Source: Maritimibacter sp. REDSEA-S28_B5
GTDB taxonomy: Bacteria > Pseudomonadota > Alphaproteobacteria > Rhodobacterales > Rhodobacteraceae
DNA: 42,359 nucleotides
Direction: 5' to 3'
Assembly: GCA_001626765.1 (NCBI GenBank)
Contig: LUOO01000015.1
Span: forward strand, 1-42,359
Below, in pieces: positions 1-8,408 of this stretch. The notes beneath the pieces are model-generated. The model did not search any database. It had not been told where the DNA came from and saw only the letters and a program-made list of their open reading frames with translations. The stretch's first letter is position 1, and every line of letters starts with the position of its first letter. The position numbers were made by a program, and so were the translations under genes.

Positions 1-92
1 CAGGCAACCTGCTCTCCCACGTTTTCGGCGACTTCAAGTGGCAGATCGCCACCACCGCCACCGATGCCAACCGCTTTGCCCTGCGCGCTGCC
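1..92 (+). pseudogene. inverted internal fragment of the same aminotransferase
   Basis: Plus-strand frame 3 reads GNLLSHVFGDFKWQIATTATDANRFALRAA as overlapping short stretches. The segment WQIATTATDANRFALR is a well-known internal motif of the aminotransferase family whose N-terminus lies on the opposite strand at 83-445. In an intact gene both pieces would be on one strand, separated by about a dozen residues. The two meet in inverted orientation across a shared segment of about 9-10 bp near 83-92. This is either a real inversion with deletion or, more likely at a contig end, a chimeric read or assembly artefact. Confidence 0.65.
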
Positions 93-445
93 TGCGCCCG
101 GATCGCCTCGGCCACCGGCGCGGGCGAGTGGCCGAACATCGATCCGGTGTCGCCAAGGCAGAAGTCGTCGAGCCGATTGCCGTCGATGTCGGTGAGCGTG
201 GCACCCGTGGCCTCGGCCACCAGCATTGGGACAGGCATCGGCCAGTCGCGCATCCAGTGCATCGGGACCGCGTCGAGAAAGGGCGATCCAGCCCCGAGAT
301 CGGCGGCGAAGCACCGGGGACGCGCAGCGCGGTAGTCGTCCGCCGCGCGTGCGGCCAGCGCCGCGAGACGGTCGGGCCGGATACCGGCGACGAGGTTCTT
401 GTCGCTGGGCTGGGGGGTCGTGGCAGCGGACATCGGGCTGGACAT
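83..445 (-). CDS. class III (PLP) aminotransferase, N-terminal part only
   Basis: The minus strand from ATG 445 reads about 121 residues that look like the N-terminus of a glutamate-1-semialdehyde-type class III aminotransferase. Recognisable stretches are MHWMRDWPMPVPMLV, then DIDGNRLDDFCLGDTGSMFGHSP, the typical early substrate/PLP-pocket region, ending at EAIRAQAAR. The usual continuation (GLT.MLPTEDA...) is missing. Beyond about position 83 the minus frame stays open to the window edge, but its residues are antisense to a different part of the same gene read on the plus strand (see 1-92). The PLP lysine and most of the protein are therefore absent. The family is inferred from remembered motifs; the exact substrate is unknown. 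No strong Shine-Dalgarno sequence is visible before 445. Confidence 0.7.
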
Positions 446-577
446 GGGGCACCTGAGAACGGGGTCCCGGGCGTTATGCTGCGAATTTGATCAAATTGAA
501 AGAGGCATGATCCTGGTGTCTGTCTGGCGCGGTGTCGCGCTCGTCCGATGTTGCGTTCGTACGCGGTGCGGGACTGA

Positions 578-620
578 AGGGGTCCTCGGACCCCTCCAGA
601 CCTCCCCGAGGATATTTATG
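578..620. repeat. inverted repeat plus Rhodobacteraceae-like intergenic motif
   Basis: Between the aminotransferase and the crotonase gene lies an 18-base inverted repeat (578-595: AGGGGTCC, TC, GGACCCCT) followed at about 606-618 by CCCGAGGATATTT. I recall a GC-rich hairpin beside an ATATCCTCGGGG motif as a frequent intergenic element in Rhodobacteraceae genomes, but I cannot check this here. It lies about 95 bases downstream of the leftward crotonase gene, so it may help end or stabilise that transcript. There is no T-tract. The rest of 446-688 shows nothing recognisable. Confidence 0.35.
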
Positions 621-688
621 AACCAGAGAAGACAGGACCGCTCGCTCTTTGAGGGGTGGGCGGGGCGCGCGTTAACCTTAATGAGGTG

Positions 689-1477
689 TCACTGGTGCCA
701 GTCCGGCTTGCGTTTTTCGATGAAGGCCTGAATGCCCTCTGACGTGTCCGCGTCCATCATGTTCACCGCCATGACCTCGCGCGTGTGGTCATAGGCCTGG
801 TCGAGCGGCATCTGGATCTGGTCGTAGAAGGCGCGTTTGCCGATTTTGACCGCCGAGGCGAGCTTGCCGGCGATGGTGGCGGCGAGCTCGAGGGTTGCGT
901 CCTCCAGAGCCTCGGGCGGGACCACGCGATTCACGAGACCGATCTCGCGCGCACGGTTGGCGTCGATGAACTCGCCCGTGGTCAGCATCTCGAAAGCCTG
1001 TTTGCGTGGCACGTTGCGGGTGAGCGCGACCATGGGCGTCGAGCAGAAAAGGCCGATGTTCACACCGTTCACGCCGAAGCGGGTGCCTTCGGCGGCGACC
1101 GCGAGATCGCAGGAGGCGACGAGCTGGCAGCCTGCGGCGGTGGCGATGCCGTGGACCTGTGCGATGACCGGCTGGGGCAAGGTGGGGATCAACTGCATGA
1201 GCGCGCCGCAGCGGGCAAAAAGGTCCCCGAAGTAGGCCGCGCCGCCATCGGGGGCCTGCCGACCCGCCTGCATTTCCTTGAGGTCATGTCCGGCGCAGAA
1301 GGCCTTGCCCGCCCCCTTGAGCACGATGGCCTTGACCGAGGGATCATTGCCGATCTCGGCAAGCGTGGTGCTGAGGGCCGCCAGCATATCGTCGGAGAGC
1401 GCGTTGAGCGCGCCCGGATTGTTCATCGTCAGATGCGCGACTGACGCCGCGTCCTCCCGGATCAGAAGCTCGGCCAT
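689..1477 (-). CDS. enoyl-CoA hydratase/isomerase family protein (ECHDC3-like)
   Basis: A 262-residue crotonase-fold protein. AFCAGHDLKEM forms the CoA/oxyanion-hole segment and HGIATAAGCQLVASCDLAVAAE the second oxyanion-hole region. ATG 1477 is chosen because GGGAGGA lies about 5 bases upstream; longer forms of the frame have no such site. Where hydratases carry the first catalytic glutamate (in a PEI/PEL context) this protein has VNIGLFCSTP, so that Glu appears to be Asn. The second Glu (AFEMLTTGE) seems kept. This pattern fits the ECHDC3-like branch rather than classical FadB-type hydratases, so hydratase activity is uncertain. It diverges from the thioesterase gene across 55 bases that must hold both promoters. 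Together they suggest acyl-CoA metabolism, but no substrate can be named. Confidence 0.85.
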   Translation of the reverse strand: MAELLIREDAASVAHLTMNNPGALNALSDDMLAALSTTLAEIGNDPSVKAIVLKGAGKAFCAGHDLKEMQAGRQAPDGGAAYFGDLFARCGALMQLIPTLPQPVIAQVHGIATAAGCQLVASCDLAVAAEGTRFGVNGVNIGLFCSTPMVALTRNVPRKQAFEMLTTGEFIDANRAREIGLVNRVVPPEALEDATLELAATIAGKLASAVKIGKRAFYDQIQMPLDQAYDHTREVMAVNMMDADTSEGIQAFIEKRKPDWHQ

Positions 1478-1532
1478 CTTGTCCTCCCTTTGGCTTTGGC
1501 CGAACGTAAGCCGGAATTTCGGGAGGGAAAAC

Positions 1533-1967
1533 ATGGAAAACGGGCCGCAGGTCGTGATGTCGCTTGGGGAACTGAACCGGTTTCTCGACGAGCAGTTTCC
1601 GCAGGTCGCGGGCGAGTTTTCGGTAACCGAGGTCGCGCCCATGCGGCTCGTCACCAAGGCGCATGTCGCAGACAAGCACCTGCGCCCGGGCGGCACGGTG
1701 TCCGGGCCTACCATGTTCGCGCTTGCCGATGTGTCGGTCTATCTCGCCATTCTGGCCATGATCGGGCCCAAGGCACTGGCGGTCACGACGAATTGCGCCA
1801 TCGACTTCATGCGCAAGCCCGCGGCGGCGACCGACCTGCATGCCGAAACCCGTATCCTGAAGCTGGGCAAGGTGCTGGCCGTGGGCGACGTTTTGATCTG
1901 GTCCGAGGGAGACACGCGGCCCGTGGCGCGGGCATCGCTGACCTATTCCATTCCGCCGGACCGGTGA
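1533..1967 (+). CDS. PaaI-family (hotdog) acyl-CoA thioesterase
   Basis: A 144-residue single hotdog-domain protein. LRPGGTVSGPTMFALADVSVYLAIL is the long central helix with the conserved G..G/D region of PaaI-like thioesterases, followed by TTNCAIDFMRKPAAATDLHAE, the beta strand that shapes the substrate pocket. ATG 1533 has a good ribosome site (GGGAGG, about 6 bases upstream). The family hydrolyses acyl- or aryl-CoA thioesters in the cytoplasm; this member's substrate is not readable from sequence. It is divergent from the crotonase-fold gene and is followed after about 90 bases by a TehA-like channel gene on the same strand. Confidence 0.85.
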   Translation: MENGPQVVMSLGELNRFLDEQFPQVAGEFSVTEVAPMRLVTKAHVADKHLRPGGTVSGPTMFALADVSVYLAILAMIGPKALAVTTNCAIDFMRKPAAATDLHAETRILKLGKVLAVGDVLIWSEGDTRPVARASLTYSIPPDR

Positions 1968-2060
1968 GGCACCTCTGACCGCGATGACCGGTTGACCCCG
2001 GCTCCGGTCGCGGTTTCTCTGTCCCTCGGGGCAGGGACGGGCGCAAGGAGGCGGACCAAG

Positions 2061-3008
2061 GTGCACAGGCTCGAGTATTTTCCGGTGACATTCTTCGCGG
2101 TCGTCATGGGGCTCATGGGACTTGCGCTTGCGCTGCACGGGGCTGCGCCGTTCTCACCATGGCTGGAGGACCTGTCGCAGGTGGTGTTCTGGATCGCGCT
2201 CGGCGTCTTTGCGGTCATTGCGGCGCTCTTCGCGTCGAAACTCGCCACGCATTTCACCGCGGTTCGCGCGGAATGGAACCACCCGTTGAAACTCGCCTTC
2301 TTTCCGACGATCACGATCTCGCTTCTGCTCGCGTCCACCGCGCTCCTGAATCTCGCGCCCCATGTGGCCGAAGGCATGTGGCTCGTGGGGGTGTTCGGGC
2401 AGGGGGTCTTGTCCATAGCGGTGGTGAGCGGATGGATCTCGCACCGCAGTTTCGAAGTCGGGCATCTGACGCCCGCGTGGTTTCTGCCCGCGGTGGGCAA
2501 CGTGATCGTCCCCGTGGCGGGGGCGCGGATGGGATACCTCGAGACATCCTGGCTCTTCTTCGCGGGGGGCATGATGCTTTGGGCCGTGCTTCTGACCATG
2601 GTGATGAACCGGCTCGTGTTTCACGATCCGATCCCGGCGCGGCTGTTCCCGACCATCGTGATCCTGATCGCGCCGCCTTCGGTTGCCTTCGTCAGCTACG
2701 TGGGCCTTGTCGGTCATGTGGACGGTTTTGCCCGAGCGCTGATCTACATGGGGTATATCTTCGCCGCCCTCGTGCCGACGCAGATGACCCGGCTCGCGCG
2801 ACTGCCCTTTGCGCTGAGTTGGTGGGTCTTGTCCTTTCCGCTCGCCGCGCTGGCCGTCGCGTCCTTTCTCTTTGCCCGCCTCGAAGGCACGCTGGTGCAT
2901 CAGACCGTCGGTTTCTTCGTGCTGCTGCTCCTTGTTCTCGTGGTGGCGGGTCTGGTCGTGCGGACGATTCTCGGCCTGTTGCGTGGAGAGATCCTGCAAC
3001 CGGAATGA
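2061..3008 (+). CDS. TehA/SLAC1-family (tellurite resistance/dicarboxylate) channel
   Basis: A 315-residue inner-membrane protein with about ten hydrophobic segments, opening with RLEYFPVTFFAVVMGLMGLALALHG, the usual TehA/SLAC1 start. The repeated helix-pair pattern and internal WFLPAVGNVIVPVAG fit the family, whose members pass small anions or C4-dicarboxylates and sometimes confer tellurite tolerance. The start is taken as GTG 2061 because AAGGAGG stands 9 bases upstream; an upstream TTG frame extension has no ribosome site and encodes non-membrane sequence. Substrate unknown. It follows the thioesterase gene in the same direction, but co-function is not obvious. Confidence 0.85.
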   Translation: MHRLEYFPVTFFAVVMGLMGLALALHGAAPFSPWLEDLSQVVFWIALGVFAVIAALFASKLATHFTAVRAEWNHPLKLAFFPTITISLLLASTALLNLAPHVAEGMWLVGVFGQGVLSIAVVSGWISHRSFEVGHLTPAWFLPAVGNVIVPVAGARMGYLETSWLFFAGGMMLWAVLLTMVMNRLVFHDPIPARLFPTIVILIAPPSVAFVSYVGLVGHVDGFARALIYMGYIFAALVPTQMTRLARLPFALSWWVLSFPLAALAVASFLFARLEGTLVHQTVGFFVLLLLVLVVAGLVVRTILGLLRGEILQPE

Positions 3009-3212
3009 CGCCTCCGCCACGACGGCACGCGGCATCTGCGGGGCTGTTCACCGGAGGTTTGTTTCCTGATCGGGAAAAATATCGGTGCGGGGTGGGAACT
3101 GTTCGAAGTTGCCTTGGGAAACCGATTGTTTTCAATGGAAAAAGCGGATTTCCCCCTCCCCAAGCCCGATGCCGTGCGTATCATTCCGGAACTGGGAACG
3201 CGGGCTGGTCCT

Positions 3213-3845
3213 ATGAACGAACACTCTAAGGCGGTGCTGGAGGCCTGCACGGGCCAACTCGTCGCTCTGGGGATGACCCGGAGGCGGCGCGGGCTGGCCG
3301 TCTGGCAGATGAACGACGAGATGTGGGGCGGCATTGCCACGCAGATCCAGTTCATGAGTTCCGGCATGGTCCGGGTTATCCCGGTGATGCAGGTGGTCTG
3401 GGAGCCGGTGGAACGTCTGGTCGCCCATGGCAAGGGCATGGGATACCGGCCCTGGGGCGCCACCATGGTCACGCGATCGCGGCTCGTCCTGCCGTCACGC
3501 GCGATCGGGCCGATCGAGTTTCGCGACACCGAGGTGGACGGACGAATGCTCGACCGGTTCGCGAAGCTTGCCACGGGCGAACTGGTGCCGCAGATCCTCG
3601 ACATGGCGGACGAACGCGACATCCTGCAGTTCTTTCTGGACGGGGCAGGGCGCGGCGGCGGCCGGGCCGAGCATGTGCTCGCGATCCGGGCCTGGCAGAA
3701 AAAGAGCCTCGACATCGTCGAGGACTACGGGCGGCTTCTGACCGCCCAGACGCAGGAGGACAACCGCTCGCGGCTCGAAAGCTTTCATGGCAGGCTCTCG
3801 ACATCCGAAGCCGTTCTCGAGATGCTGGAGCATCCGCGAGCGTGA
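3213..3845 (+). CDS. hypothetical protein, possibly DUF4304-like
   Basis: A 210-residue soluble protein with no signal peptide or membrane segment. The opening LEACTGQLVALGMTRRRRGLAVWQM, followed by a conserved-looking beta-rich stretch, resembles the layout of DUF4304-type proteins, but I do not recognise it firmly and assign no function. The C-terminal third is charged and helical. The start is uncertain: ATG 3213 matches the likely domain start, while ATG 3135 and a TTG further upstream give longer versions. None has a good ribosome site. It sits alone before the ribosomal protein operon, separated by an AT-rich stretch. Confidence 0.6.
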   Translation: MNEHSKAVLEACTGQLVALGMTRRRRGLAVWQMNDEMWGGIATQIQFMSSGMVRVIPVMQVVWEPVERLVAHGKGMGYRPWGATMVTRSRLVLPSRAIGPIEFRDTEVDGRMLDRFAKLATGELVPQILDMADERDILQFFLDGAGRGGGRAEHVLAIRAWQKKSLDIVEDYGRLLTAQTQEDNRSRLESFHGRLSTSEAVLEMLEHPRA

Positions 3846-3937
3846 TGGGAAGGCAGGGGAGCTTACATTTCGTGGGGTAAAATAATACCATTTTTCTAAG
3901 TAATTGAAATTGCTGTTTATTCCAGAAAACATGCCGC

Positions 3938-3963
3938 TTGACCGGTGCTGAAAAAGCTATAGA
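3938..3963 (+). promoter_or_regulatory. candidate rplM-rpsI promoter
   Basis: An AT-rich stretch (3880-3965) precedes rplM. TTGACC at 3938-3943 resembles a -35 box and TATAGA at 3958-3963 a -10 box. The gap is only 14 bases (16 if the -10 is shifted to TAGAAG), shorter than ideal. Position just upstream of a highly expressed operon supports it. Confidence 0.4.
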
Positions 3964-3999
3964 AGCGCGTCATCCGAAACCCACCAAGGGCCGAATGAC

Positions 4000-4464
4000 A
4001 TGAAAACGTTCTCTGCTACCCCGGCAGACATCGAGAAGAAATGGGTTGTGATCGACGCCGAGGGCGTCGTTCTGGGCCGTCTCGCCTCGATCGTCGCCAT
4101 GCGTCTGCGCGGCAAGCACAAGCCGTCCTTTACCCCCCACATGGATTGCGGTGACAACGTCATCGTCATCAATGCGGACAAGATCCAGCTCACTGGCAAG
4201 AAGCGCACCGACAAGCGGTTCTATTGGCACACGGGCTTCCCGGGCGGAATCAAGAACCGCACCACCGGTGAAATCCTCGAGGGCAAATACCCCGAGCGCG
4301 TCCTGACCCTCGCGGTCAAGCGGATGCTGCCGGGCAACCGTCTGTCGCGTCAGATCATGACCAACCTCCGCGTCTATGCCGGCGCCGAGCACCCGCATGA
4401 AGCGCAGTCGCCGGAAGTGATCGACGTAAAGTCGATGAACAAGAAAAACTCGCGTGAGGGCTGA
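4000..4464 (+). CDS. rplM: 50S ribosomal protein L13
   Basis: A 154-residue protein with the standard L13 sequence: [18 protein letters not shown] near the start, then [23 protein letters not shown] and the [12 protein letters not shown] segment. L13 is an early-assembling large-subunit protein. Length is slightly above the E. coli protein because of a C-terminal extension ending in NKKNSREG, as is common in alphaproteobacteria. It is followed after two bases by rpsI, the universal L13-S9 operon. Codon use is strongly biased, as expected for high expression. Confidence 0.98.
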   Translation: MKTFSATPADIEKKWVVIDAEGVVLGRLASIVAMRLRGKHKPSFTPHMDCGDNVIVINADKIQLTGKKRTDKRFYWHTGFPGGIKNRTTGEILEGKYPERVLTLAVKRMLPGNRLSRQIMTNLRVYAGAEHPHEAQSPEVIDVKSMNKKNSREG

Positions 4465-4466
4465 TC

Positions 4467-4958
4467 ATGGCTGAAGAAATCAAATCGCTCGATGAGCTGA
4501 ACGCGGCCGTCTCCGGCACCTCTGCCGCCGTCGCCGAAATCGCCGCCCCGCGTGAACCCCAGCGTGACTCGCTTGGCCGTTCCTATGCGACCGGCAAGCG
4601 GAAAGATGCGGTCGCCCGCGTCTGGATCAAGCCGGGTTCCGGCAAGGTCACCGTGAACGGCAAGGAAATGGACAAGTACTTTGCCCGTCCCGTGCTCCAG
4701 ATGATCCTGCGCCAGCCCTTCCAGGTGGCCGGTGTCGAGAACGAATTCGACGTCTACGCGACCGTGACCGGTGGCGGTCTGTCGGGTCAGGCCGGTGCCG
4801 TCAAGCACGGCATCTCGAAGGCGCTGCAGCTTTACGAACCGTCCCTGCGTGGCGCGCTCAAAGCGGCTGGCTTCCTCACCCGCGACTCGCGCGTCGTGGA
4901 ACGGAAGAAATACGGCAAGGCGAAAGCCCGTAAGAGCTTCCAGTTCTCCAAGCGCTGA
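4467..4958 (+). CDS. rpsI: 30S ribosomal protein S9
   Basis: A 163-residue protein. It has an acidic/alanine-rich N-terminal extension of about 35 residues, common in alphaproteobacteria, followed by the S9 core with [19 protein letters not shown]. The tail ends in [11 protein letters not shown], matching the S9 signature in which the basic C-terminal tail reaches the decoding region of the 30S subunit. It starts two bases after the rplM stop and is followed by a strong intrinsic terminator, so rplM-rpsI is a two-gene unit. Confidence 0.98.
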   Translation: MAEEIKSLDELNAAVSGTSAAVAEIAAPREPQRDSLGRSYATGKRKDAVARVWIKPGSGKVTVNGKEMDKYFARPVLQMILRQPFQVAGVENEFDVYATVTGGGLSGQAGAVKHGISKALQLYEPSLRGALKAAGFLTRDSRVVERKKYGKAKARKSFQFSKR

Positions 4959-4985
4959 TCGTTCTGCGTTACACGTTTCGGAAAG

Positions 4986-5013
4986 GGGCCGCTTCTGCGG
5001 CCCTTTTTCTTTT
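4986..5013 (+). terminator. intrinsic terminator of rplM-rpsI
   Basis: Seven-base stem GGGCCGC / GCGGCCC with a TTCT loop (4986-5003), followed directly by TTTTTCTTTT. A textbook Rho-independent terminator 27 bases after the rpsI stop. Confidence 0.92.
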
Positions 5014-5110
5014 GCAACTGCCTGATTTGTCTGCGCGTCGCGCCGCGCGGGCCGCCTGTGACGGCCGTTAACCGGACGGAAAGGCAAGCGCACTAGGGTC
5101 TCCACCGATC

Positions 5111-5126
5111 GCCCCCGTTCGGGGGC
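5111..5126 (+). other. hairpin in the 5' region of the Cache-like gene
   Basis: GCCCCC, loop GTTC, GGGGGC: a six-base GC stem lying between the previous terminator and the AAGGAG ribosome site of the gene starting at 5149. No T-tract follows, so it is more likely a leader structure than a terminator. Function unknown. Confidence 0.35.
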
Positions 5127-5148
5127 TGCTTGGACCAAGGAGTTCCCA

Positions 5149-5721
5149 ATGAAGATTCATCTGCCCCTCGCGCTCGTTGCCGGGTTCCTCGCCACGCCTT
5201 CGCTCGCGGTCGACGCGTCCGATGCCATGGGCGGTTTCCTTGACGACAACATCGTCGGCTGGGCCTCCGATGCGATGATCCTCGACGCGATCCGGGCCCA
5301 GAACACCGAGACGGCGGGTCTGACCCAGACCGAGATCGACGCGATGGATGCCCGCTGGCGGGCCGAGGTCGGAACCGGCGCGACCCCGACGATCGACGGC
5401 GTGATGAAAAATCCGGTGTCGGACATGCTGCGCGGCCATGTGGACGCCATGGCGGGCAAGGTCACCGAGATCTTCGTGATGGACGCACGCGGGCTCAACG
5501 TCGCGTCGAGCACGGTGACCTCGGATTACTGGCAGGGTGACGAGGAGAAATTCAGCGCCACCGCCGGTGTCGGTCCCGATGCCCGCCATTTCTCGGAGAT
5601 CGAAAAGGACGAGAGCACCGGGTCCTATCAGGGTCAGGCGTCTTTCGCGATCACCGACCCCGACACGGGCGCGGTCATCGGCGCGATGACCGTCGGCATC
5701 AACGCAGAATCGCTTTTCTGA
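5149..5721 (+). CDS. secreted single-Cache/PDC-like sensor protein
   Basis: A 190-residue protein with a clear signal peptide (MKIHLPLALVAGFLATPSLA, cleavage near residue 20) and no other membrane segment, so probably periplasmic. The C-terminal half looks like a Cache/PDC ligand-binding fold: VTEIFVMDARGLNVASS, then SDYWQGDEEKF, then FAITDPDTGAVIGAMTVGIN. Such domains are usually the outer part of a receptor; here the domain stands alone. ATG 5149 has AAGGAG seven bases upstream. It lies 41 bases before a chemoreceptor gene on the same strand. A plausible but unproven role is a soluble ligand-binding partner for that receptor. Confidence 0.75.
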   Translation: MKIHLPLALVAGFLATPSLAVDASDAMGGFLDDNIVGWASDAMILDAIRAQNTETAGLTQTEIDAMDARWRAEVGTGATPTIDGVMKNPVSDMLRGHVDAMAGKVTEIFVMDARGLNVASSTVTSDYWQGDEEKFSATAGVGPDARHFSEIEKDESTGSYQGQASFAITDPDTGAVIGAMTVGINAESLF

Positions 5722-5762
5722 GGCGACGCCTGCTGCGGCGGGCGCAAAAAGGGTACGTGAGA

Positions 5763-8330
5763 ATGGGCAGCACTTCGAAGGGCCGGGGGCTCCGGTTGAA
5801 CTCGATCTTTATCAAGCTATCGGCGGTTATCTTCGCGATGTCCGTGATCCTGGCGGTCCTGCTGGCCGTCCTCTACACCAAGACGACGGTCCAGCAGATC
5901 CGGGCAGCGGCGGCCGAGGCCGGACAGGAAGTCACGGCTTCCCAGGCCGGGTCCTTGGGGGCGGCCTTTGCCTTTCGGGACGAGGCTGGCCTGCGCGCGA
6001 CGCTTGAGGCGATGATCGACCTCGAGGCAATGGCGCTCTACGGCCTTACCCTTGACGCCGAGGGCAATGTCTTTGTCGAGCATGGCGAAATTGCCGAGCC
6101 CGCCCTTCTTCTCGAGACCGCCAGACAGGCACTCGCGACCGGCGAGATGCAACGCGCCGACGACGGCCTTTACGTGTCCGTGCCGGTCCGCTTCGGCGAG
6201 AACCAGTCGATCGTTGGTGTCCTTGCGATGGCCTGGACCGCCGACGGTCTGGTCGCAAGCGCGATGAAGGAACAGCGTCTGGCCATCATCGTTTCTGTTG
6301 TCACCGTGCTGGTCGTCGTCACGCTCATGGTCTTTGCGATCCGCATGTGGATCACCAAGCCGATGGTGCGCACGGCGGGCTATGTGGAAGAGGTGGTCAA
6401 GGAAAACTACGATGTCGAGATCAAGACGGCCGTGCGCGGCGACGAACTTGGCGACATCGGCAAGGCGGTTGACCGGCTGCGCGAGACCCTGAACCAAGGG
6501 GCCGAAACCGCCCGGATCGCGCGGTTCCGGGGGCGGGCCTTTGAAGGCACCTCCGCACCCCTGATGCTGGTTGACCAGGACCTCGTGATCACCGCCACGA
6601 ACGATGCCTTCGGTGCCCTCGTGGACAACTACGTCGGCGACTTCCGCAAGGCGGCGCGCAGCTTCGATCCCGCGACCGTGGTCGGCAATGGCATGGGCCT
6701 GTTCCACACGGCCGAAATGGACCAGCGGATCCGGGGGATCCTGTCGGACCCGGCGAACCTGCCCTATGTGACCAGCATCAGCGTCGGCGAGGCCCGCTTC
6801 CGCCTGTCGATCAGCGCCGTCAACGACGAGGCCGGGAGGAACGAGGGGTTTGTCGTCGAATGGGCCGACCAGACCTCAGATTACATGAACAAGGCGATCC
6901 TGACGGCCATCGACGCGAACCAGATCAAGGCGGACTTTGCCGTGGACGGCCATGTACTCGATGCGAACGCGCGGTTCCTGGCGGCTGTCGGCAGCGACGC
7001 CAAGACGATCAGATCGCGGCGCAGCGACGACATATTTCTTTTCGACCGGGACTTCGCGCTGGAGCGCGGCGATGTGTTTACCCGCCTCCGTTCGGGCGAG
7101 TCCGTTTATGGCCGGTTCGAGGTTCAGCGCGTGGATGGCGGCCGTTCGGTCATCGACGGCGGCTTTACACCCGTGCTCGATACACGTGGCCGGCTCTTGC
7201 GGATAATCCTGATCGGAAACGATGTGACCGAGGCGCGCGATGCAAGCGACACGGCCAAGGCGGCCGCGCACAAGGCCAAGGAAGCGCAGGATGATGTGGT
7301 CCGCTCGCTCGGCAATGCGCTCGAGAAACTTGCCGAAGGCGACTTGCTCCACCGGATCAACGACCCCTTCACGGAAGACTACGAACAGCTGCGCGAGGAC
7401 TTCAACCGGGCTGCGGACAGGATTCTCGAAGCCCTTCGGGGCGTGCTCGAGAACGCGAACCTCATCACCGGCGAAGCCTCGGAAATCTCGGCTGCCGCGG
7501 ACGATCTCTCGGCACGGACCGAGAAACAGGCGGCAACGTTGGAGGAAACAGCGGCGGCCATCGACGAACTGACCTCATCCGTGAAATCCGCTGCCGACGG
7601 GGCGTCCCACGCCAACGAAATCGTCGAAAAGGCCAGAGTCAACGCTGAACATTCCGGGACGATCGTGCAGGAGGCCGTGGTCGCCATGAGCGAGATCGAG
7701 GCGGGGTCGCTTCAGGTGTCCAAGATCACCGGTGTCATCGACGACATCGCCTTCCAGACCAACCTTCTGGCCCTCAATGCAGGTGTGGAGGCCGCCCGAG
7801 CGGGCGAGGCCGGTCGCGGGTTCGCCGTCGTCGCCTCGGAAGTGCGCGCGCTGGCCCAGCGGTCGTCTGACGCGGCGCGCGAGATCAACGCGCTGATTTC
7901 GGCCTCGGATGGACAGGTGAAACGCGGCGTCGGCCTCGTAGGACAGGCAGGCGAGGCGCTCAAAGGCATCGTCAACTCGGTGTCCGAGATCAGCAAGCAC
8001 GTCTCCGCCATCGCAACGAGCGCCAACGAGCAGAGCGTGGGCCTCGCCGAAATCAATGCTGCGATGGGTCAGCTCGACCAGGTGACCCAGCAAAACGCTG
8101 CGATGTTCGAGGAAACGACGGCTGCCAGCCACGCGCTGACCCGAGAGGCGGAAGCCCTCTCAGACTCCATGGCCCGCTTCAAGACCGGCGGAACCAGTAT
8201 CACCCGGCCCTCGGTGTCCGCAGGTGTTTTTGTCAGTCCGACAGTGACCGCTCCTCCGAGACGCGCGGCGGGGTCCATGACTGCCGTCATGCAGGCGCCG
8301 TCGCTCGATGACGGGTGGGAAGAGTTTTGA
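5763..8330 (+). CDS. methyl-accepting chemotaxis protein with HAMP and two PAS-like domains
   Basis: An 855-residue chemoreceptor. Membrane helix 1 spans about residues 15-38, a periplasmic part of about 130 residues follows, helix 2 is at 173-196 and a HAMP linker at about 196-250. Two PAS-like segments lie at about 255-370 and 375-485, then a second HAMP-like stretch. The signalling hairpin carries FQTNLLALNAGVEAARAGEA. The last five residues, GWEEF, fit the xWxxF pentapeptide that tethers CheR/CheB in some receptors. ATG 5763 is preferred over GTG 5757 because AAAGGG is nine bases upstream of it. It follows the Cache-like secreted protein and precedes cheD, suggesting one transcription unit. 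It should feed CheA through CheW; the ligand is unknown. Confidence 0.95.
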   Translation: MGSTSKGRGLRLNSIFIKLSAVIFAMSVILAVLLAVLYTKTTVQQIRAAAAEAGQEVTASQAGSLGAAFAFRDEAGLRATLEAMIDLEAMALYGLTLDAEGNVFVEHGEIAEPALLLETARQALATGEMQRADDGLYVSVPVRFGENQSIVGVLAMAWTADGLVASAMKEQRLAIIVSVVTVLVVVTLMVFAIRMWITKPMVRTAGYVEEVVKENYDVEIKTAVRGDELGDIGKAVDRLRETLNQGAETARIARFRGRAFEGTSAPLMLVDQDLVITATNDAFGALVDNYVGDFRKAARSFDPATVVGNGMGLFHTAEMDQRIRGILSDPANLPYVTSISVGEARFRLSISAVNDEAGRNEGFVVEWADQTSDYMNKAILTAIDANQIKADFAVDGHVLDANARFLAAVGSDAKTIRSRRSDDIFLFDRDFALERGDVFTRLRSGESVYGRFEVQRVDGGRSVIDGGFTPVLDTRGRLLRIILIGNDVTEARDASDTAKAAAHKAKEAQDDVVRSLGNALEKLAEGDLLHRINDPFTEDYEQLREDFNRAADRILEALRGVLENANLITGEASEISAAADDLSARTEKQAATLEETAAAIDELTSSVKSAADGASHANEIVEKARVNAEHSGTIVQEAVVAMSEIEAGSLQVSKITGVIDDIAFQTNLLALNAGVEAARAGEAGRGFAVVASEVRALAQRSSDAAREINALISASDGQVKRGVGLVGQAGEALKGIVNSVSEISKHVSAIATSANEQSVGLAEINAAMGQLDQVTQQNAAMFEETTAASHALTREAEALSDSMARFKTGGTSITRPSVSAGVFVSPTVTAPPRRAAGSMTAVMQAPSLDDGWEEF

Positions 8331-8408
8331 CGTCGCCGCGTGGCTGTCTGACCCGCGACTGTTCGTTACCGCCCGCGATTGCCATTGGAGAGCCGGAGAG
8401 ATGATCAG

